Source of the DNA: Phycisphaerae bacterium
GTDB taxonomy: Bacteria > Planctomycetota > Phycisphaerae > UBA1845 > UTPLA1
Assembly (NCBI GenBank): GCA_016935885.1
Contig: JAFGQA010000455.1
Location: 1 to 13,602 of the forward strand
Reading direction: 5' to 3'
DNA: 13,602 nucleotides
Numbering within the stretch: the stretch's first letter is position 1; each line of letters starts with the position of its first letter. The notes beneath the pieces are model-generated. The model had not been told where the DNA came from. It made no database searches and saw only the letters and a program-made list of their open reading frames with translations. Of the stretch, positions 6,704 to 13,191 are shown one piece after another. Position numbers and translations under genes: made by a program.

Positions 6704-6745
6704 TCATCCTTCATCCTTCACCCTTCATCCTTCATCCTTCACCCT
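6704..6745 (+). repeat. Heptanucleotide array at the GT39 3' end
   Basis: Six clean seven-base units occur in the order TTCATCC, TTCATCC, TTCACCC, TTCATCC, TTCATCC, TTCACCC, followed by a decayed TTCCCTC. The array is 42 bp and lies between two convergent genes. On the minus strand it supplies the GT39 stop codon (6739-6741) and the last residues, so the C-terminus of that protein is written by the repeat. Confidence 0.85.
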
Positions 6746-8445
6746 TCCCTCAACTCCCACCGCCGAACGACGATCCGCCACCGTGGATGCCTTACATCCG
6801 GGTCCAGTCGATCCTTCCATGCCGCGTCCGGGTCTTCGAGATACGCGCGCGTCTCCGCCACGACATAGTTGCGATCCAACGCTGCTTGCAGCGACGCCCA
6901 ATCGGGCAACTCGGCGAATCCAGCAGTCTGGATCGTGACCAACGCCGGCACGGCGGACTTCTCCACGAAGGGCAAGATCGTCTCAGGTGTCGCCGCCATG
7001 GCGTCGTGCCGCTCGCGACCTGCCGCAGGCAGGTCGGCAAGCGACCGCCAAAGGCAGCGATCTACCTTCGCCGGAAGCTCGGGCCGACCGCCGCCCGACC
7101 GGGCCGCGAAGGCGCATCCGTGGTAGTACCGTCCTGATGGGTGTGTCACGACCCAATACATCGGCGGCGGAGCATCCTGGTCGGCGACGAGATCGTCGAT
7201 GACACGCTTGAACGGATCCAACCACCGGAGGCTGGACCAATGCCGCTGTGTCACCAAGTTGACACCGCAACCGGCCCAGCCAACGATCAAACACACGACG
7301 GTCACCCGAGCGGCCACCTGCCCGGTACCCCACCGAGCTATACGTGACAGACCACATGCCGTCCGCCCTTCGCTACTCGCCTTTGGCCTTTCGCCATTCG
7401 CCATTCGCCATTCGCTATTCGCTATTCCTGCCCCCCGCACGAGCAAAGCCGCAACCAACAAGCACGCCGCCCCGCTGAACGCCATCACGTACTTGTCGAT
7501 CATCGTCCGTGATGCCACGCCCGCGACGAAGCAGCCCAGCGTGATGACGGCAATCGGCCAAACCGCCCGCCACTGCTGAACCAACAGGACAACCACGCCG
7601 ATGCCGAACAGCGTCATCGGCACCAGCACCCACCATGCCCTGATCGACGCCAGGTTGCCCGTCGTCAGGGCCAGCATCGTCCGTGCTGCCGTGGCTGCGT
7701 ATGTCGTCCAGGAGCCGCCGACCTCCGGGAAGCTTGTCGCCTGCCGGAAGAACGGCACCAGCCAGGCCGCATACAGCACGATCGCCAGCGACCCACCCCA
7801 CACCCAACGTCGCACGCCGCCGGCCTTACGCCGAGAATGCAGCACGCCGACGAGCCAGACCAACCCCACCAGCACGGGTCCGAAGTAGTTCGTGTAGCAC
7901 ATCCCCGCTGCCGCAAATGCCCAAGCGATTGCCAGGCGTCGGGCACCCTTGTGCACACGTTCGAGCACGGACGCCCCAAGGACCCAAGGAAATGCCTTGT
8001 ACTGAGGAGCAGACCGCTCGGCTGCGGATAGTCGCGCCGTCAGCCACAACAGCACTGCCACCATCAGGAACATCAGGCTGTACCACCGCGCGGCGAATCC
8101 GAAGAACAGATGCGCCGGGTGCAGTACGCAGAGCAGCATGGCCGCTAGCCCCGTCTGCCGGTCGAACCACGCCCGCCCCGCCAGCCGCACGAACGGCAGG
8201 CCGATCAGAAAGAACAGAATCGACAGACTCCGCAGTCCCAACGGCCCCACGCCGAAGACACGCACCCAGGCGTTCTCCAACAGGTAGTACAACGGTGGGT
8301 CCGGCTCTGCCCCGTGCCACAGCGCCGACACCATCTCGCCGGCCGGCATCACGTACCGCCGGCAGCTAAACGCCTCGTCGTCGAATACGGTGTAATGCCC
8401 CGCCGCCCAGAACATGAACGCACCGCCCCCAAGAATGGCGAGCAC
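6739..8445 (-). CDS. GT39-like integral membrane glycosyltransferase
   Basis: A protein of about 568 residues with around ten hydrophobic segments in its first 400 residues and a soluble C-terminal part (about 405-568). Features of the GT39/ArnT (PMT_2) fold are the acidic pair in the first periplasmic loop (FDDEAFS, 21-27), then PDPPLYYLLENAWVRVFG and LRSLSILFFL. Such enzymes move sugars from polyprenyl-phosphate carriers to lipids or proteins at the outer face of the inner membrane. The substrate cannot be told. The start is uncertain: 8445 is a GTG with no good ribosome site, and the frame continues upstream (RELIDRWTVLAI) without an ATG before a stop near 8575, so a non-standard start is possible. 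Codons about 341-361 (NSEWRMANGERPKASSEGR...) come from a heptanucleotide array, and another array forms the C-terminus. A small palindrome lies at 7017-7035. Confidence 0.85.
   Translation of the reverse strand: MLAILGGGAFMFWAAGHYTVFDDEAFSCRRYVMPAGEMVSALWHGAEPDPPLYYLLENAWVRVFGVGPLGLRSLSILFFLIGLPFVRLAGRAWFDRQTGLAAMLLCVLHPAHLFFGFAARWYSLMFLMVAVLLWLTARLSAAERSAPQYKAFPWVLGASVLERVHKGARRLAIAWAFAAAGMCYTNYFGPVLVGLVWLVGVLHSRRKAGGVRRWVWGGSLAIVLYAAWLVPFFRQATSFPEVGGSWTTYAATAARTMLALTTGNLASIRAWWVLVPMTLFGIGVVVLLVQQWRAVWPIAVITLGCFVAGVASRTMIDKYVMAFSGAACLLVAALLVRGAGIANSEWRMANGERPKASSEGRTACGLSRIARWGTGQVAARVTVVCLIVGWAGCGVNLVTQRHWSSLRWLDPFKRVIDDLVADQDAPPPMYWVVTHPSGRYYHGCAFAARSGGGRPELPAKVDRCLWRSLADLPAAGRERHDAMAATPETILPFVEKSAVPALVTIQTAGFAELPDWASLQAALDRNYVVAETRAYLEDPDAAWKDRLDPDVRHPRWRIVVRRWELREG
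7017..7035. repeat. Small palindrome inside the GT39 coding sequence
   Basis: GACCTGCC and GGCAGGTC pair perfectly around GCA. On the coding strand it encodes part of DLPAAGR. It is a paired-base variant of the palindrome in the L,D-transpeptidase gene (9863-9879) and in dispersed element copy A (207-224). Confidence 0.5.
7364..7426 (-). repeat. Heptanucleotide array inside the GT39 gene, nine units
   Basis: Plus-strand units in order are CGCCCTT, CGCTACT, CGCCTTT, GGCCTTT, CGCCATT three times, then CGCTATT twice. Nine units make 63 bp, exactly 21 codons, so the reading frame is kept. The encoded peptide (about residues 341-361) is polar and falls just after a membrane segment (CLLVAALLVRG) and before the next (VTVVCLIVGWAG), that is, in a loop. 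Confidence 0.85.
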
Positions 8446-8571
8446 TGTCCAGCGATCGATCAGTTCACGCGCGATGATTGTCCGTCCCGAAATGACGCCG
8501 CCGCCACGATCGCTCTTCGCCCTACCGTGCAGCGGCCTGGCCGCGTCTGCAGTCCGAATCCGCGAACTGCT

Positions 8572-8599
8572 ATTCTACGCTGGGACACCATTCTGGAAA
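8572..8599 (-). promoter_or_regulatory. Likely promoter of the GT39 gene
   Basis: On the minus strand TTTCCA (8599-8594, four of six matches to TTGACA) is followed after 16 bases by TAGAAT (8577-8572, five of six matches to TATAAT). Transcription would start near 8565, about 120 bases before the GTG at 8445. The duplicate copy at 8751-8818 has the same -10 box but TTTCGA as its -35 box. Confidence 0.45.
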
Positions 8600-8638
8600 C
8601 TGAATTCATGGGTTAGGAGTGCCGCAGGGGTGCATGAC

Positions 8639-8748
8639 ACTTCAGGCGGTATTCGGTTCTGGGTGCCACGGGCCGCTTGCCCGCCCGTGCCGTCTCTCCG
8701 GCGGGCACATGGGCATGCACACTGGCAGGCAAGCTGCCAGTGCCACCC
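8639..8748 (+). repeat. Dispersed palindromic element, copy B
   Basis: It shares the lead-in GGCGGTATTCGG, GGGTGCCAC (8661-8669), the GCCCGCCCGTGCCGTCTCTC block, the CATG-rich block and CTGGCAGGCAAGCTGCCAG with copies A and C. The internal CTGGCAG...CTGCCAG forms its own hairpin. The right end reads GTGCCACCC rather than the GTGGCACCC of copy C, so the outer stem is partly lost here. Confidence 0.75.
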
Positions 8749-8840
8749 GCCGCGAACTGCTATTCTACGCTGGGACACTATTCTCGAAACTGAATTCATG
8801 GGTTAGGAGTGCCGCAGGAATAACGTAAACGGTTGACCCG

Positions 8841-8856
8841 CCTGCCAGCGGGCAGG
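8841..8856. repeat. Small palindrome next to the 22 bp repeat relative
   Basis: CCTGCC and GGCAGG pair around AGCG. It is immediately followed by the reverse-strand relative of the 22 bp repeat seen at 827 and 915. It is a looser member of the palindrome family found in two coding sequences of this window. Confidence 0.4.
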
Positions 8857-9085
8857 TCCGCCAAACGGCGAGCCGGCAGGCCAGCCAAGTGGCACTATCG
8901 GTCAAGCTGTTTCTGCGCGACGCCTTGCCGCCGGTCGTTTCATCGGACGACGATCCGCCGCGAAAACGACCCGTCTTCATCCATCATGCCGAGCAACGCG
9001 ACCGTGATGCTTGTTGCAAGAATCGGTTCTTCGTGGTTCCGTCAACGCGAGGTTGTCGCGGTGCGTCGTTGTTGCGGCGATTACG

Positions 9086-10300
9086 TCACTTGTTTGCCGC
9101 CACACGTTCCGCGTCGTTCACGAAACGCACTTCAGTCCCGACGGACACCATCCGCGCGAGGCGCAGGGCGTCCCAGTTGGTCAGCCGGATGCAGCCGTGC
9201 GAGCCGGTCTTGCCGATCAACTCCGGGTCCGGCGTCCCGTGAATGCCATAACCTTCGAGGCTCAGCCCGATCCAGCACAAGCCGACAGGGTTGCGGGGTC
9301 CCGGTGGAATCGTCAACCGGCGATCCACGCCCTTGACCTCCGGCCAACAGGCCGGATCGAACAGGTACGACGGGTTCATGGCGATCGTCTTGATCCGACA
9401 CGGACCGATTGGGCGCTTCTCACGATGCTTGGCAATCGAACAGTGAAGCAGACCCACCACGCCGCCGGCCTTGTCAAACAGGCGTATGACCTTCGCACCG
9501 AAGTTGACCTCCACGCTCGCGATGCGAGCTGTGCGGGCGCCGGTGCTTCCGCCACCTTCAGCGCGGGGGACGGGCGATGTCCCCTCCGTCCGGACATTCG
9601 GCAGCACCAGCGAGTCCCCCACCTTCAGACTTTGCGGGTCCACACGTGGATTCAGCTTCGCCAACAGCCGCCGCGTACAGTGTCCCCGTTCCGCCGCCAG
9701 CACGTCGAGCGACGGGTAGCCCAGCCGCTTCATCCTAGACTTGCCCAGCCAATCCCGAGGATGAGGCCCCACCTGCGCCGCATCGGCAGCCGTCAACGCG
9801 TACTGCCGCACCGCCGGCTCCGAATCTACGCCCAACGCCGCCTCGGTTGCCGCGTCGGGCTTGCCTGTCGCAGACAGGCCCGCGTGTGCCTGAAACGCGC
9901 GAAACGCCATCCGCGTCTTCGGCCCAACGATCCCGTCGATGATCCCGGGCGAGAAACCCGCCCGATCCAGCGCCGCCTGCCAGGCCACGGCCTGCGGAAT
10001 CGCAACCGTCTTCGGCACCTCGCCGGTCGCCCCCGTGGCCTGCGCTTTCTGGCCGCCGGGCCGCGCTCGTCCCGTCAACGGGATGTACGTTTGCCCGCCC
10101 GGTTCGCCCAGATCGCCGAGGCTCTCGTGGTCGGAGTCCTGTTCCGCGGGCGTCACGCTCTGCTGTGTGCCCGTTGCCTCGTCCGCCGAGGCGGCAATCA
10201 GAAGCCGCTGGCCAAACGCCTGCCTGGCCCCGATCAAGAGCAGTATCCACACTACTAAGATGACTAACTTGCCTGACCAGGCACGCAGGCGATCGGACAT
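9086..10300 (-). CDS. L,D-transpeptidase with peptidoglycan-binding and LysM-like regions
   Basis: A protein of 404 residues. An N-terminal membrane anchor or signal (about 10-30, LVILVVWILLLIGA) is followed by a low-complexity stretch, a peptidoglycan-binding type 1 domain (about 97-156, with GFSPGIIDGIVGPKTRMAFRAFQ), a LysM-like stretch (about 199-234, LAKLNPRVDPQSLKVGDSLVLP) and a YkuD catalytic domain (about 258-393). The YkuD signature is complete: H354 in GIHGT and SHGCIRL with nucleophile C370 and R372. Such enzymes form 3-3 cross-links or attach proteins to peptidoglycan in the periplasm. The start at 10300 is chosen for AGGGAG 6 bases upstream; the frame reaches back to 10447 without protein-like composition. 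It diverges from the MBL gene. A small palindrome at 9863-9879 lies in the binding domain (GLSATGKPD). Confidence 0.95.
   Translation of the reverse strand: MSDRLRAWSGKLVILVVWILLLIGARQAFGQRLLIAASADEATGTQQSVTPAEQDSDHESLGDLGEPGGQTYIPLTGRARPGGQKAQATGATGEVPKTVAIPQAVAWQAALDRAGFSPGIIDGIVGPKTRMAFRAFQAHAGLSATGKPDAATEAALGVDSEPAVRQYALTAADAAQVGPHPRDWLGKSRMKRLGYPSLDVLAAERGHCTRRLLAKLNPRVDPQSLKVGDSLVLPNVRTEGTSPVPRAEGGGSTGARTARIASVEVNFGAKVIRLFDKAGGVVGLLHCSIAKHREKRPIGPCRIKTIAMNPSYLFDPACWPEVKGVDRRLTIPPGPRNPVGLCWIGLSLEGYGIHGTPDPELIGKTGSHGCIRLTNWDALRLARMVSVGTEVRFVNDAERVAANK
9863..9879. repeat. Small palindrome inside the L,D-transpeptidase gene
   Basis: GCCTGTC and GACAGGC pair perfectly around GCA. It matches the nested palindrome at 207-224 in nearly every base. 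It lies in the loop LSATGKPD of the peptidoglycan-binding domain, where a short insertion would be tolerated. Confidence 0.55.
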
Positions 10301-10383
10301 GGCGTTCTCCCTGGGCGAAGTCCCGGCGCGGAGCGTCCCCCTTCTTATCGGCAGCGGGCGCCCACTCCCTGCGAAGCGCCGCT

Positions 10384-10397
10384 CGGGCTGAAGCCCG
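10384..10397. repeat. Short hairpin in the LDT/MBL intergenic region
   Basis: CGGGCT and AGCCCG pair perfectly around GA. It lies about 85 bases upstream of the transpeptidase start. It has the look of a dispersed repeat; no function is evident. Confidence 0.35.
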
Positions 10398-10472
10398 CGG
10401 CTCGTCGGAGTTGTCGCGAATCTCGAACGCAAACCGATCAGTTTCACGAAAGAAGTAGAATCGCTACCGCCC

Positions 10473-10489
10473 GATAATACCGGTATAAT
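10473..10489 (+). promoter_or_regulatory. Promoter of the MBL gene, probably leaderless
   Basis: A perfect TATAAT lies at 10484-10489, only nine bases before the ATG at 10499, so transcription would begin at or within about three bases of the start codon. A second GATAAT lies at 10473-10478. The palindrome ATACCGGTAT (10477-10486) overlaps both boxes and could be an operator. No good -35 box is visible, and no Shine-Dalgarno sequence precedes the ATG. Confidence 0.5.
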
Positions 10490-10498
10490 AACTCCAAG

Positions 10499-11383
10499 AT
10501 GGCAAGCACCGACCTGACCATCACCGTCCTCGGATCGGGAACGTCACACGGTATCCCCATGATCGCGTGCGATTGTCCCGTGTGCGGGTCCACGGACCCG
10601 CGGGACAAGCGTACCCGTGCCAGCGTCGCCGTCACAAGGAGCAGCCCCCCGCCCATTCATCCTCCATCGTCAATCGTCAATCCCCAATCCCCAATCGACA
10701 CGACGCTCCTGATCGATACCGGCCCCGAGCTTCGCCTACAATGCCTGGCCAACGACATCCGCCATGTCGATGCCGTGCTTTACACGCACCACCACATCGA
10801 CCACCTCGCCGGCCTCGACGACCTTCGCCGCTTCAACTGGGTGCAGAATCAGGACCTCCCCTGCTACGGCCTGCCGGATACGCTCGAACGCCTCCGAACC
10901 ATGTTCGCCTACGTCTTCGAGCACGACCCCGAGTATCCCTCTGCCAAGCCGGAGCTGACCACGCACGCGATCAACGGGCCGTTCGACATCCCTACCCGAC
11001 CCACGACTCGTCATCACGAATCCCCGATCGTCAATCCCCAATCGTCCATCCGAATCACCCCCGTCCCGCTGTTGCACGGCACGCTTCCCGTCCTCGGCTT
11101 TCGTATCGGCAACTTCGCCTACTGCACGGATGTTAGCGAGATCCCACGGGCTTCCTGGCCGCTCCTCGAAGGTCTGGACGTCCTCATCCTGGCCGCCGTG
11201 CGAAAGCGCCCCCACGCCACGCACTTCAACCTCGAGCAGGCCGTCGACCACGCCCAACGAATCGGTGCCAAGCGCACCTACTTCACGCACATCGCCCACG
11301 AGCTGGCCCACGAAGAAACCAACCGCGACCTTCCCGCCAACATGGCCCTCGCCTACGACGGCCAAGTCATCCACTCGACCTGA
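10499..11383 (+). CDS. MBL-fold metallohydrolase, PhnP/YycJ-like
   Basis: A protein of 294 residues. The start LGSGTSHGIPMIACDCPVC (11-29), with STDPRDKRTRAS after it, is typical of the PhnP-like branch of metallo-beta-lactamase-fold phosphodiesterases. The metal motif THHHIDH gives H97, H99, D101 and H102; further likely ligands are H193 (LLHG), D211 (YCTDVSE) and H264 (FTHIAH). The substrate cannot be read; cyclic phosphodiester or nucleic-acid-like substrates are known for relatives. Two loops (about residues 52-66 and 172-186) are written by heptanucleotide arrays and share the peptide IVNPQS; relatives usually pass directly from ASV-V to TLLIDTGPELR. The ATG at 10499 follows a TATAAT by nine bases, without a ribosome site. 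It stands alone and diverges from the transpeptidase gene. Confidence 0.92.
   Translation: MASTDLTITVLGSGTSHGIPMIACDCPVCGSTDPRDKRTRASVAVTRSSPPPIHPPSSIVNPQSPIDTTLLIDTGPELRLQCLANDIRHVDAVLYTHHHIDHLAGLDDLRRFNWVQNQDLPCYGLPDTLERLRTMFAYVFEHDPEYPSAKPELTTHAINGPFDIPTRPTTRHHESPIVNPQSSIRITPVPLLHGTLPVLGFRIGNFAYCTDVSEIPRASWPLLEGLDVLILAAVRKRPHATHFNLEQAVDHAQRIGAKRTYFTHIAHELAHEETNRDLPANMALAYDGQVIHST
10654..10695 (+). repeat. Heptanucleotide array inside the MBL gene, array 1
   Basis: Six units in order are CATTCAT, CCTCCAT, CGTCAAT, CGTCAAT, CCCCAAT, CCCCAAT. The array is 42 bp, exactly 14 codons, encoding roughly IHPPSSIVNPQSPI between strand ASVAV and strand TLLIDTG. Confidence 0.85.
11013..11054 (+). repeat. 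Heptanucleotide array inside the MBL gene, array 2
   Basis: Six units in order are ATCACGA, ATCCCCG, ATCGTCA, ATCCCCA, ATCGTCC, ATCCGAA, with a possible decayed unit ACTCGTC just before. The array is 42 bp, or 14 codons, encoding roughly HHESPIVNPQSSIR just before strand ITPVPLLHG. The same core ATCGTCA-ATCCCCA occurs in array 1 of this gene. Confidence 0.8.
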
Positions 11384-11436
11384 CGGCCCTGGCCCTGCTC
11401 GGCCACGAATCACACCGACCAGCCCGCAGCCGGCAA

Positions 11437-11610
11437 CGCAGGAACGCATGGGTGACCGCTATTTCAGCAGGTAAGCATAAGAGCCCCCGGCCTTCGCAGG
11501 AACGCATGGGTGAACGCTATTTCAGTAGGTAAGCATAAGAGCCCCCGGCCTTCGCAGGAACGCATGGGTGAACGCTATTTCAGCAGGTAAGCATAAGAGC
11601 CCCCGGCCTT
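11437..11610 (+). repeat. Tandem repeat, three copies of a 58 bp unit
   Basis: Units start at 11437, 11495 and 11553 with CGCAGGAACGCATGGGTGA and end in GAGCCCCCGGCCTT. Differences are single bases (for example ACC/AAC near 11455 and CAG/TAG near 11525). Each of the first two units stops at the tip of what would be a hairpin (CCCCCGGCC-TT); only the third continues into the pairing arm GGCCGGGGG. There are no spacers, so this is not a CRISPR array. Confidence 0.9.
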
Positions 11611-11809
11611 GGCCGGGGGGTAGCCGGATGACTGCTGAAACGAACCCCCCGACCGAAGTCGGGTACGTATTCAGCCCAACAGAGGGTGGCACGGTCAAGC
11701 GGAGCTCGGAACGAACGGAGCTTGGCTGTGAAGCATCGTCGTGGACTTCGACCACTATCACCCAGCCTGACCTGAGACGAACCCCCCGACCAAGGTCGGG
11801 GGCTCTTAT
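11593..11809. mobile_element. 217 bp MITE-like element with inverted termini
   Basis: The left end (11593-11621) starts ATAAGAGCCCCCGGCC, and the right end (11781-11809) is its inverted copy, matching in 27 of 29 positions. Each end is itself a hairpin: CCCCCGGCC-TT-GGCCGGGGG (11600-11619) and CCCCCGACC-AA-GGTCGGGGG (11783-11802). The two differences between the ends pair with each other, so each stem stays perfect. An internal relative, CCCGAC-CGAA-GTCGGG, lies near 11647-11662. No transposase ORF is present, so a non-autonomous element or a pair of structured repeats is the likely reading. As RNA the right hairpin is followed by CUCUUAUU and might also work as a terminator. Confidence 0.55.
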
Positions 11810-11906
11810 TCCAAGGCTGCCGAAATCTACCTATCAATCGTGACGTACACCCGGAACGCATCATAGTGCCGGCTATCGGATGCAGACCATCCGGTCCGAG
11901 GCTATG

Positions 11907-13010
11907 ATGGCGGACATGGACCGAGACGTGGCTTTGAAGTTACTGCGCGGCGGGAAGGACGGCATCAAGGAATGGAATCGCCGGCGCAAGGCTGGGGAAG
12001 GGTTTCCCGACCTCAACAATGCCAACCTCAGCGGGGCCGACCTCAGGCGCACCAACCTGAGCGGCGCGCACCTCAACAGCGCTGACCTGAGCGGTGCCAA
12101 CCTGAATGATGCCAACCTGCGCGAGGCCAAGCTCGGCCACGCCAACCTCAGTGGTGCCGACCTCAGCGGTGCCGACCTCAGCGGTGCCGACCTCCTGGAG
12201 GCGAACCTCGATCATGCCGACCTCAGTGGCTCCAACCTACACCGTACGAAGCTCAACGCTGCCAACCTCAGCGGTGCCAACCTCCGTGAAGCCCGCATGG
12301 TCGATACCATACTCTTCGCTGCGCACCTGACCCAGGCGAATCTTCTCGGAGCGAGGCTGGATGGTACACAGTTCCACAGTGCTCTACTGGATGAAGCTAA
12401 GCTGCTGCAAGTCACCGTCAACACGAAGACGATCCTTGAGGATGCGAAGGTTGCTCACTGCACGATAGAACGCCACACCCTCGAAAGCCTTAAGGAATAC
12501 GGCGGCTTAACGCCCGGCGCGCGGATGACCATGAACATCGTGGATGGCGTGGCCACGCTCCGGGCCAACTACAGCGGTTTCTTGCAGTGGGTTCACGTTA
12601 TCGCTCTGCTGGTGTTTCTGTATCCATACCTCTGGTTCGTCCTCAGCCATTGGGCGGGAGCGAGATTCAATCTGCCCGAGGGTGCTCACTCAATCACCTT
12701 GCTGGAGGCCTTGGGGCGTTTCGTCTGGAACGGCGGCGAGAACTGGGAGGCTGGATGGGATTTCAACGTCGTGCCCTTCTCGCTCTTCGTTTTTGCGCTA
12801 CTCTACAACGTTCTTCGCGGAGTCCTCCTGTGGAAAACGAAGACGCTGGAGCTGGCCCAGGAGGCCAGCGGCTTGCCGGCTCTCTTTTCCTTGACGGGCG
12901 GATGGGGTAGGGCATTCCTCGCTGCGAAGTGGGGACTTTATGTGAACCTGATCATCGTGGCCATTCACACAATGCACTTCCTGATGCAGGAGATTCCGCT
13001 GTCGCCGTGA
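11907..13010 (+). CDS. Pentapeptide-repeat protein with C-terminal membrane domain
   Basis: A protein of 367 residues. A short N-terminal helix ([21 protein letters not shown]) leads into about 25 pentapeptide repeats (about residues 36-166, A-N/D-L-S-G pattern) that should form a right-handed quadrilateral beta-helix. A linker (about 167-222) follows, and then three hydrophobic segments: about 224-246 ([22 protein letters not shown]), 288-309 ([22 protein letters not shown]) and 341-361 ([19 protein letters not shown]). There is no signal peptide, so the beta-helix is probably cytoplasmic and tethered to the membrane. Function is unknown; DNA-gyrase protection is known for some soluble relatives but is not implied here. 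The start at 11907 is chosen for GAGG 5 bases upstream; ATGs at 11880, 11904 and 11916 are alternatives. It stands alone between repeat regions. Confidence 0.9.
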   Translation: MADMDRDVALKLLRGGKDGIKEWNRRRKAGEGFPDLNNANLSGADLRRTNLSGAHLNSADLSGANLNDANLREAKLGHANLSGADLSGADLSGADLLEANLDHADLSGSNLHRTKLNAANLSGANLREARMVDTILFAAHLTQANLLGARLDGTQFHSALLDEAKLLQVTVNTKTILEDAKVAHCTIERHTLESLKEYGGLTPGARMTMNIVDGVATLRANYSGFLQWVHVIALLVFLYPYLWFVLSHWAGARFNLPEGAHSITLLEALGRFVWNGGENWEAGWDFNVVPFSLFVFALLYNVLRGVLLWKTKTLELAQEASGLPALFSLTGGWGRAFLAAKWGLYVNLIIVAIHTMHFLMQEIPLSP

Positions 13011-13191
13011 AGGCGTAAAGTGCAACATGATAGATGGTGATATCGGGTCTGCGCCCACCCGCGCGGGCTGTCCGTCCACTGGACCTGATTGGACGTTCCG
13101 CGGCGATATCGAGATCATCATCGGCAGGGCGCTGGGGGAGGAGAAGTCGTGCCGCTGCCAGTCGGCGAGCGACAGAGACGTGGGTCCGTTG

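Larger units (their letters stand above)
8561..8818. repeat. 68 bp direct repeat flanking dispersed element copy B
   Basis: Two 68 bp copies, at 8561-8628 and 8751-8818, differ at only two positions (8589/8779 and 8595/8785). Both include GAATTCATGGG and TTAGGAGTGCCGCAGG. The 122 bp between them contain copy B of the dispersed palindromic element. Because the left copy holds the likely GT39 promoter, the promoter region has been duplicated. A tandem duplication carrying the element, or insertion between pre-existing repeats, would both fit. Confidence 0.85.
8446..9085. other. Intergenic region between GT39 and L,D-transpeptidase genes
   Basis: About 640 bp hold the GT39 promoter region, a 68 bp direct repeat flanking copy B of the dispersed element, a small palindrome (8841-8856) and an inverted copy of the 22 bp repeat (about 8857-8878). 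From about 8880 to 9085 nothing recognisable was seen; the frames there overlap the transpeptidase in antisense or use repeat sequence. Confidence 0.5.
11384..11906. other. Repeat-filled intergenic region
   Basis: About 520 bp lie between the MBL and pentapeptide genes. In order it holds a 58 bp tandem triplication (11437-11610), a 217 bp element with inverted termini (11593-11809) and about 95 bp of upstream sequence for the pentapeptide gene. No clear promoter or gene was seen. Confidence 0.6.

Noticed and set aside
6634..6760. Small gene overlapping the end of the hydrolase (ATGA overlap)
   Set aside because: It runs straight into the heptad array and then the antisense of GT39; peptide is repeat-derived.
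8889..9242. Plus-strand ORF of 117 codons
   Set aside because: No motif; its second half is antisense to the L,D-transpeptidase, and it lacks a ribosome site.
9011..10258. Plus-strand 415-codon open frame
   Set aside because: Fully antisense to the L,D-transpeptidase with its complete SHGCIRL motif; arginine/histidine-rich shadow.
11437..11610. CRISPR-like array
   Set aside because: The 58 bp units are directly adjacent with no spacers; it is a plain tandem repeat.
11600..11619. Rho-independent terminator for the MBL gene
   Set aside because: Stem is strong but followed by TAGCCGG, not a T run, and it is the end of a repeated element; a terminating role cannot be claimed.
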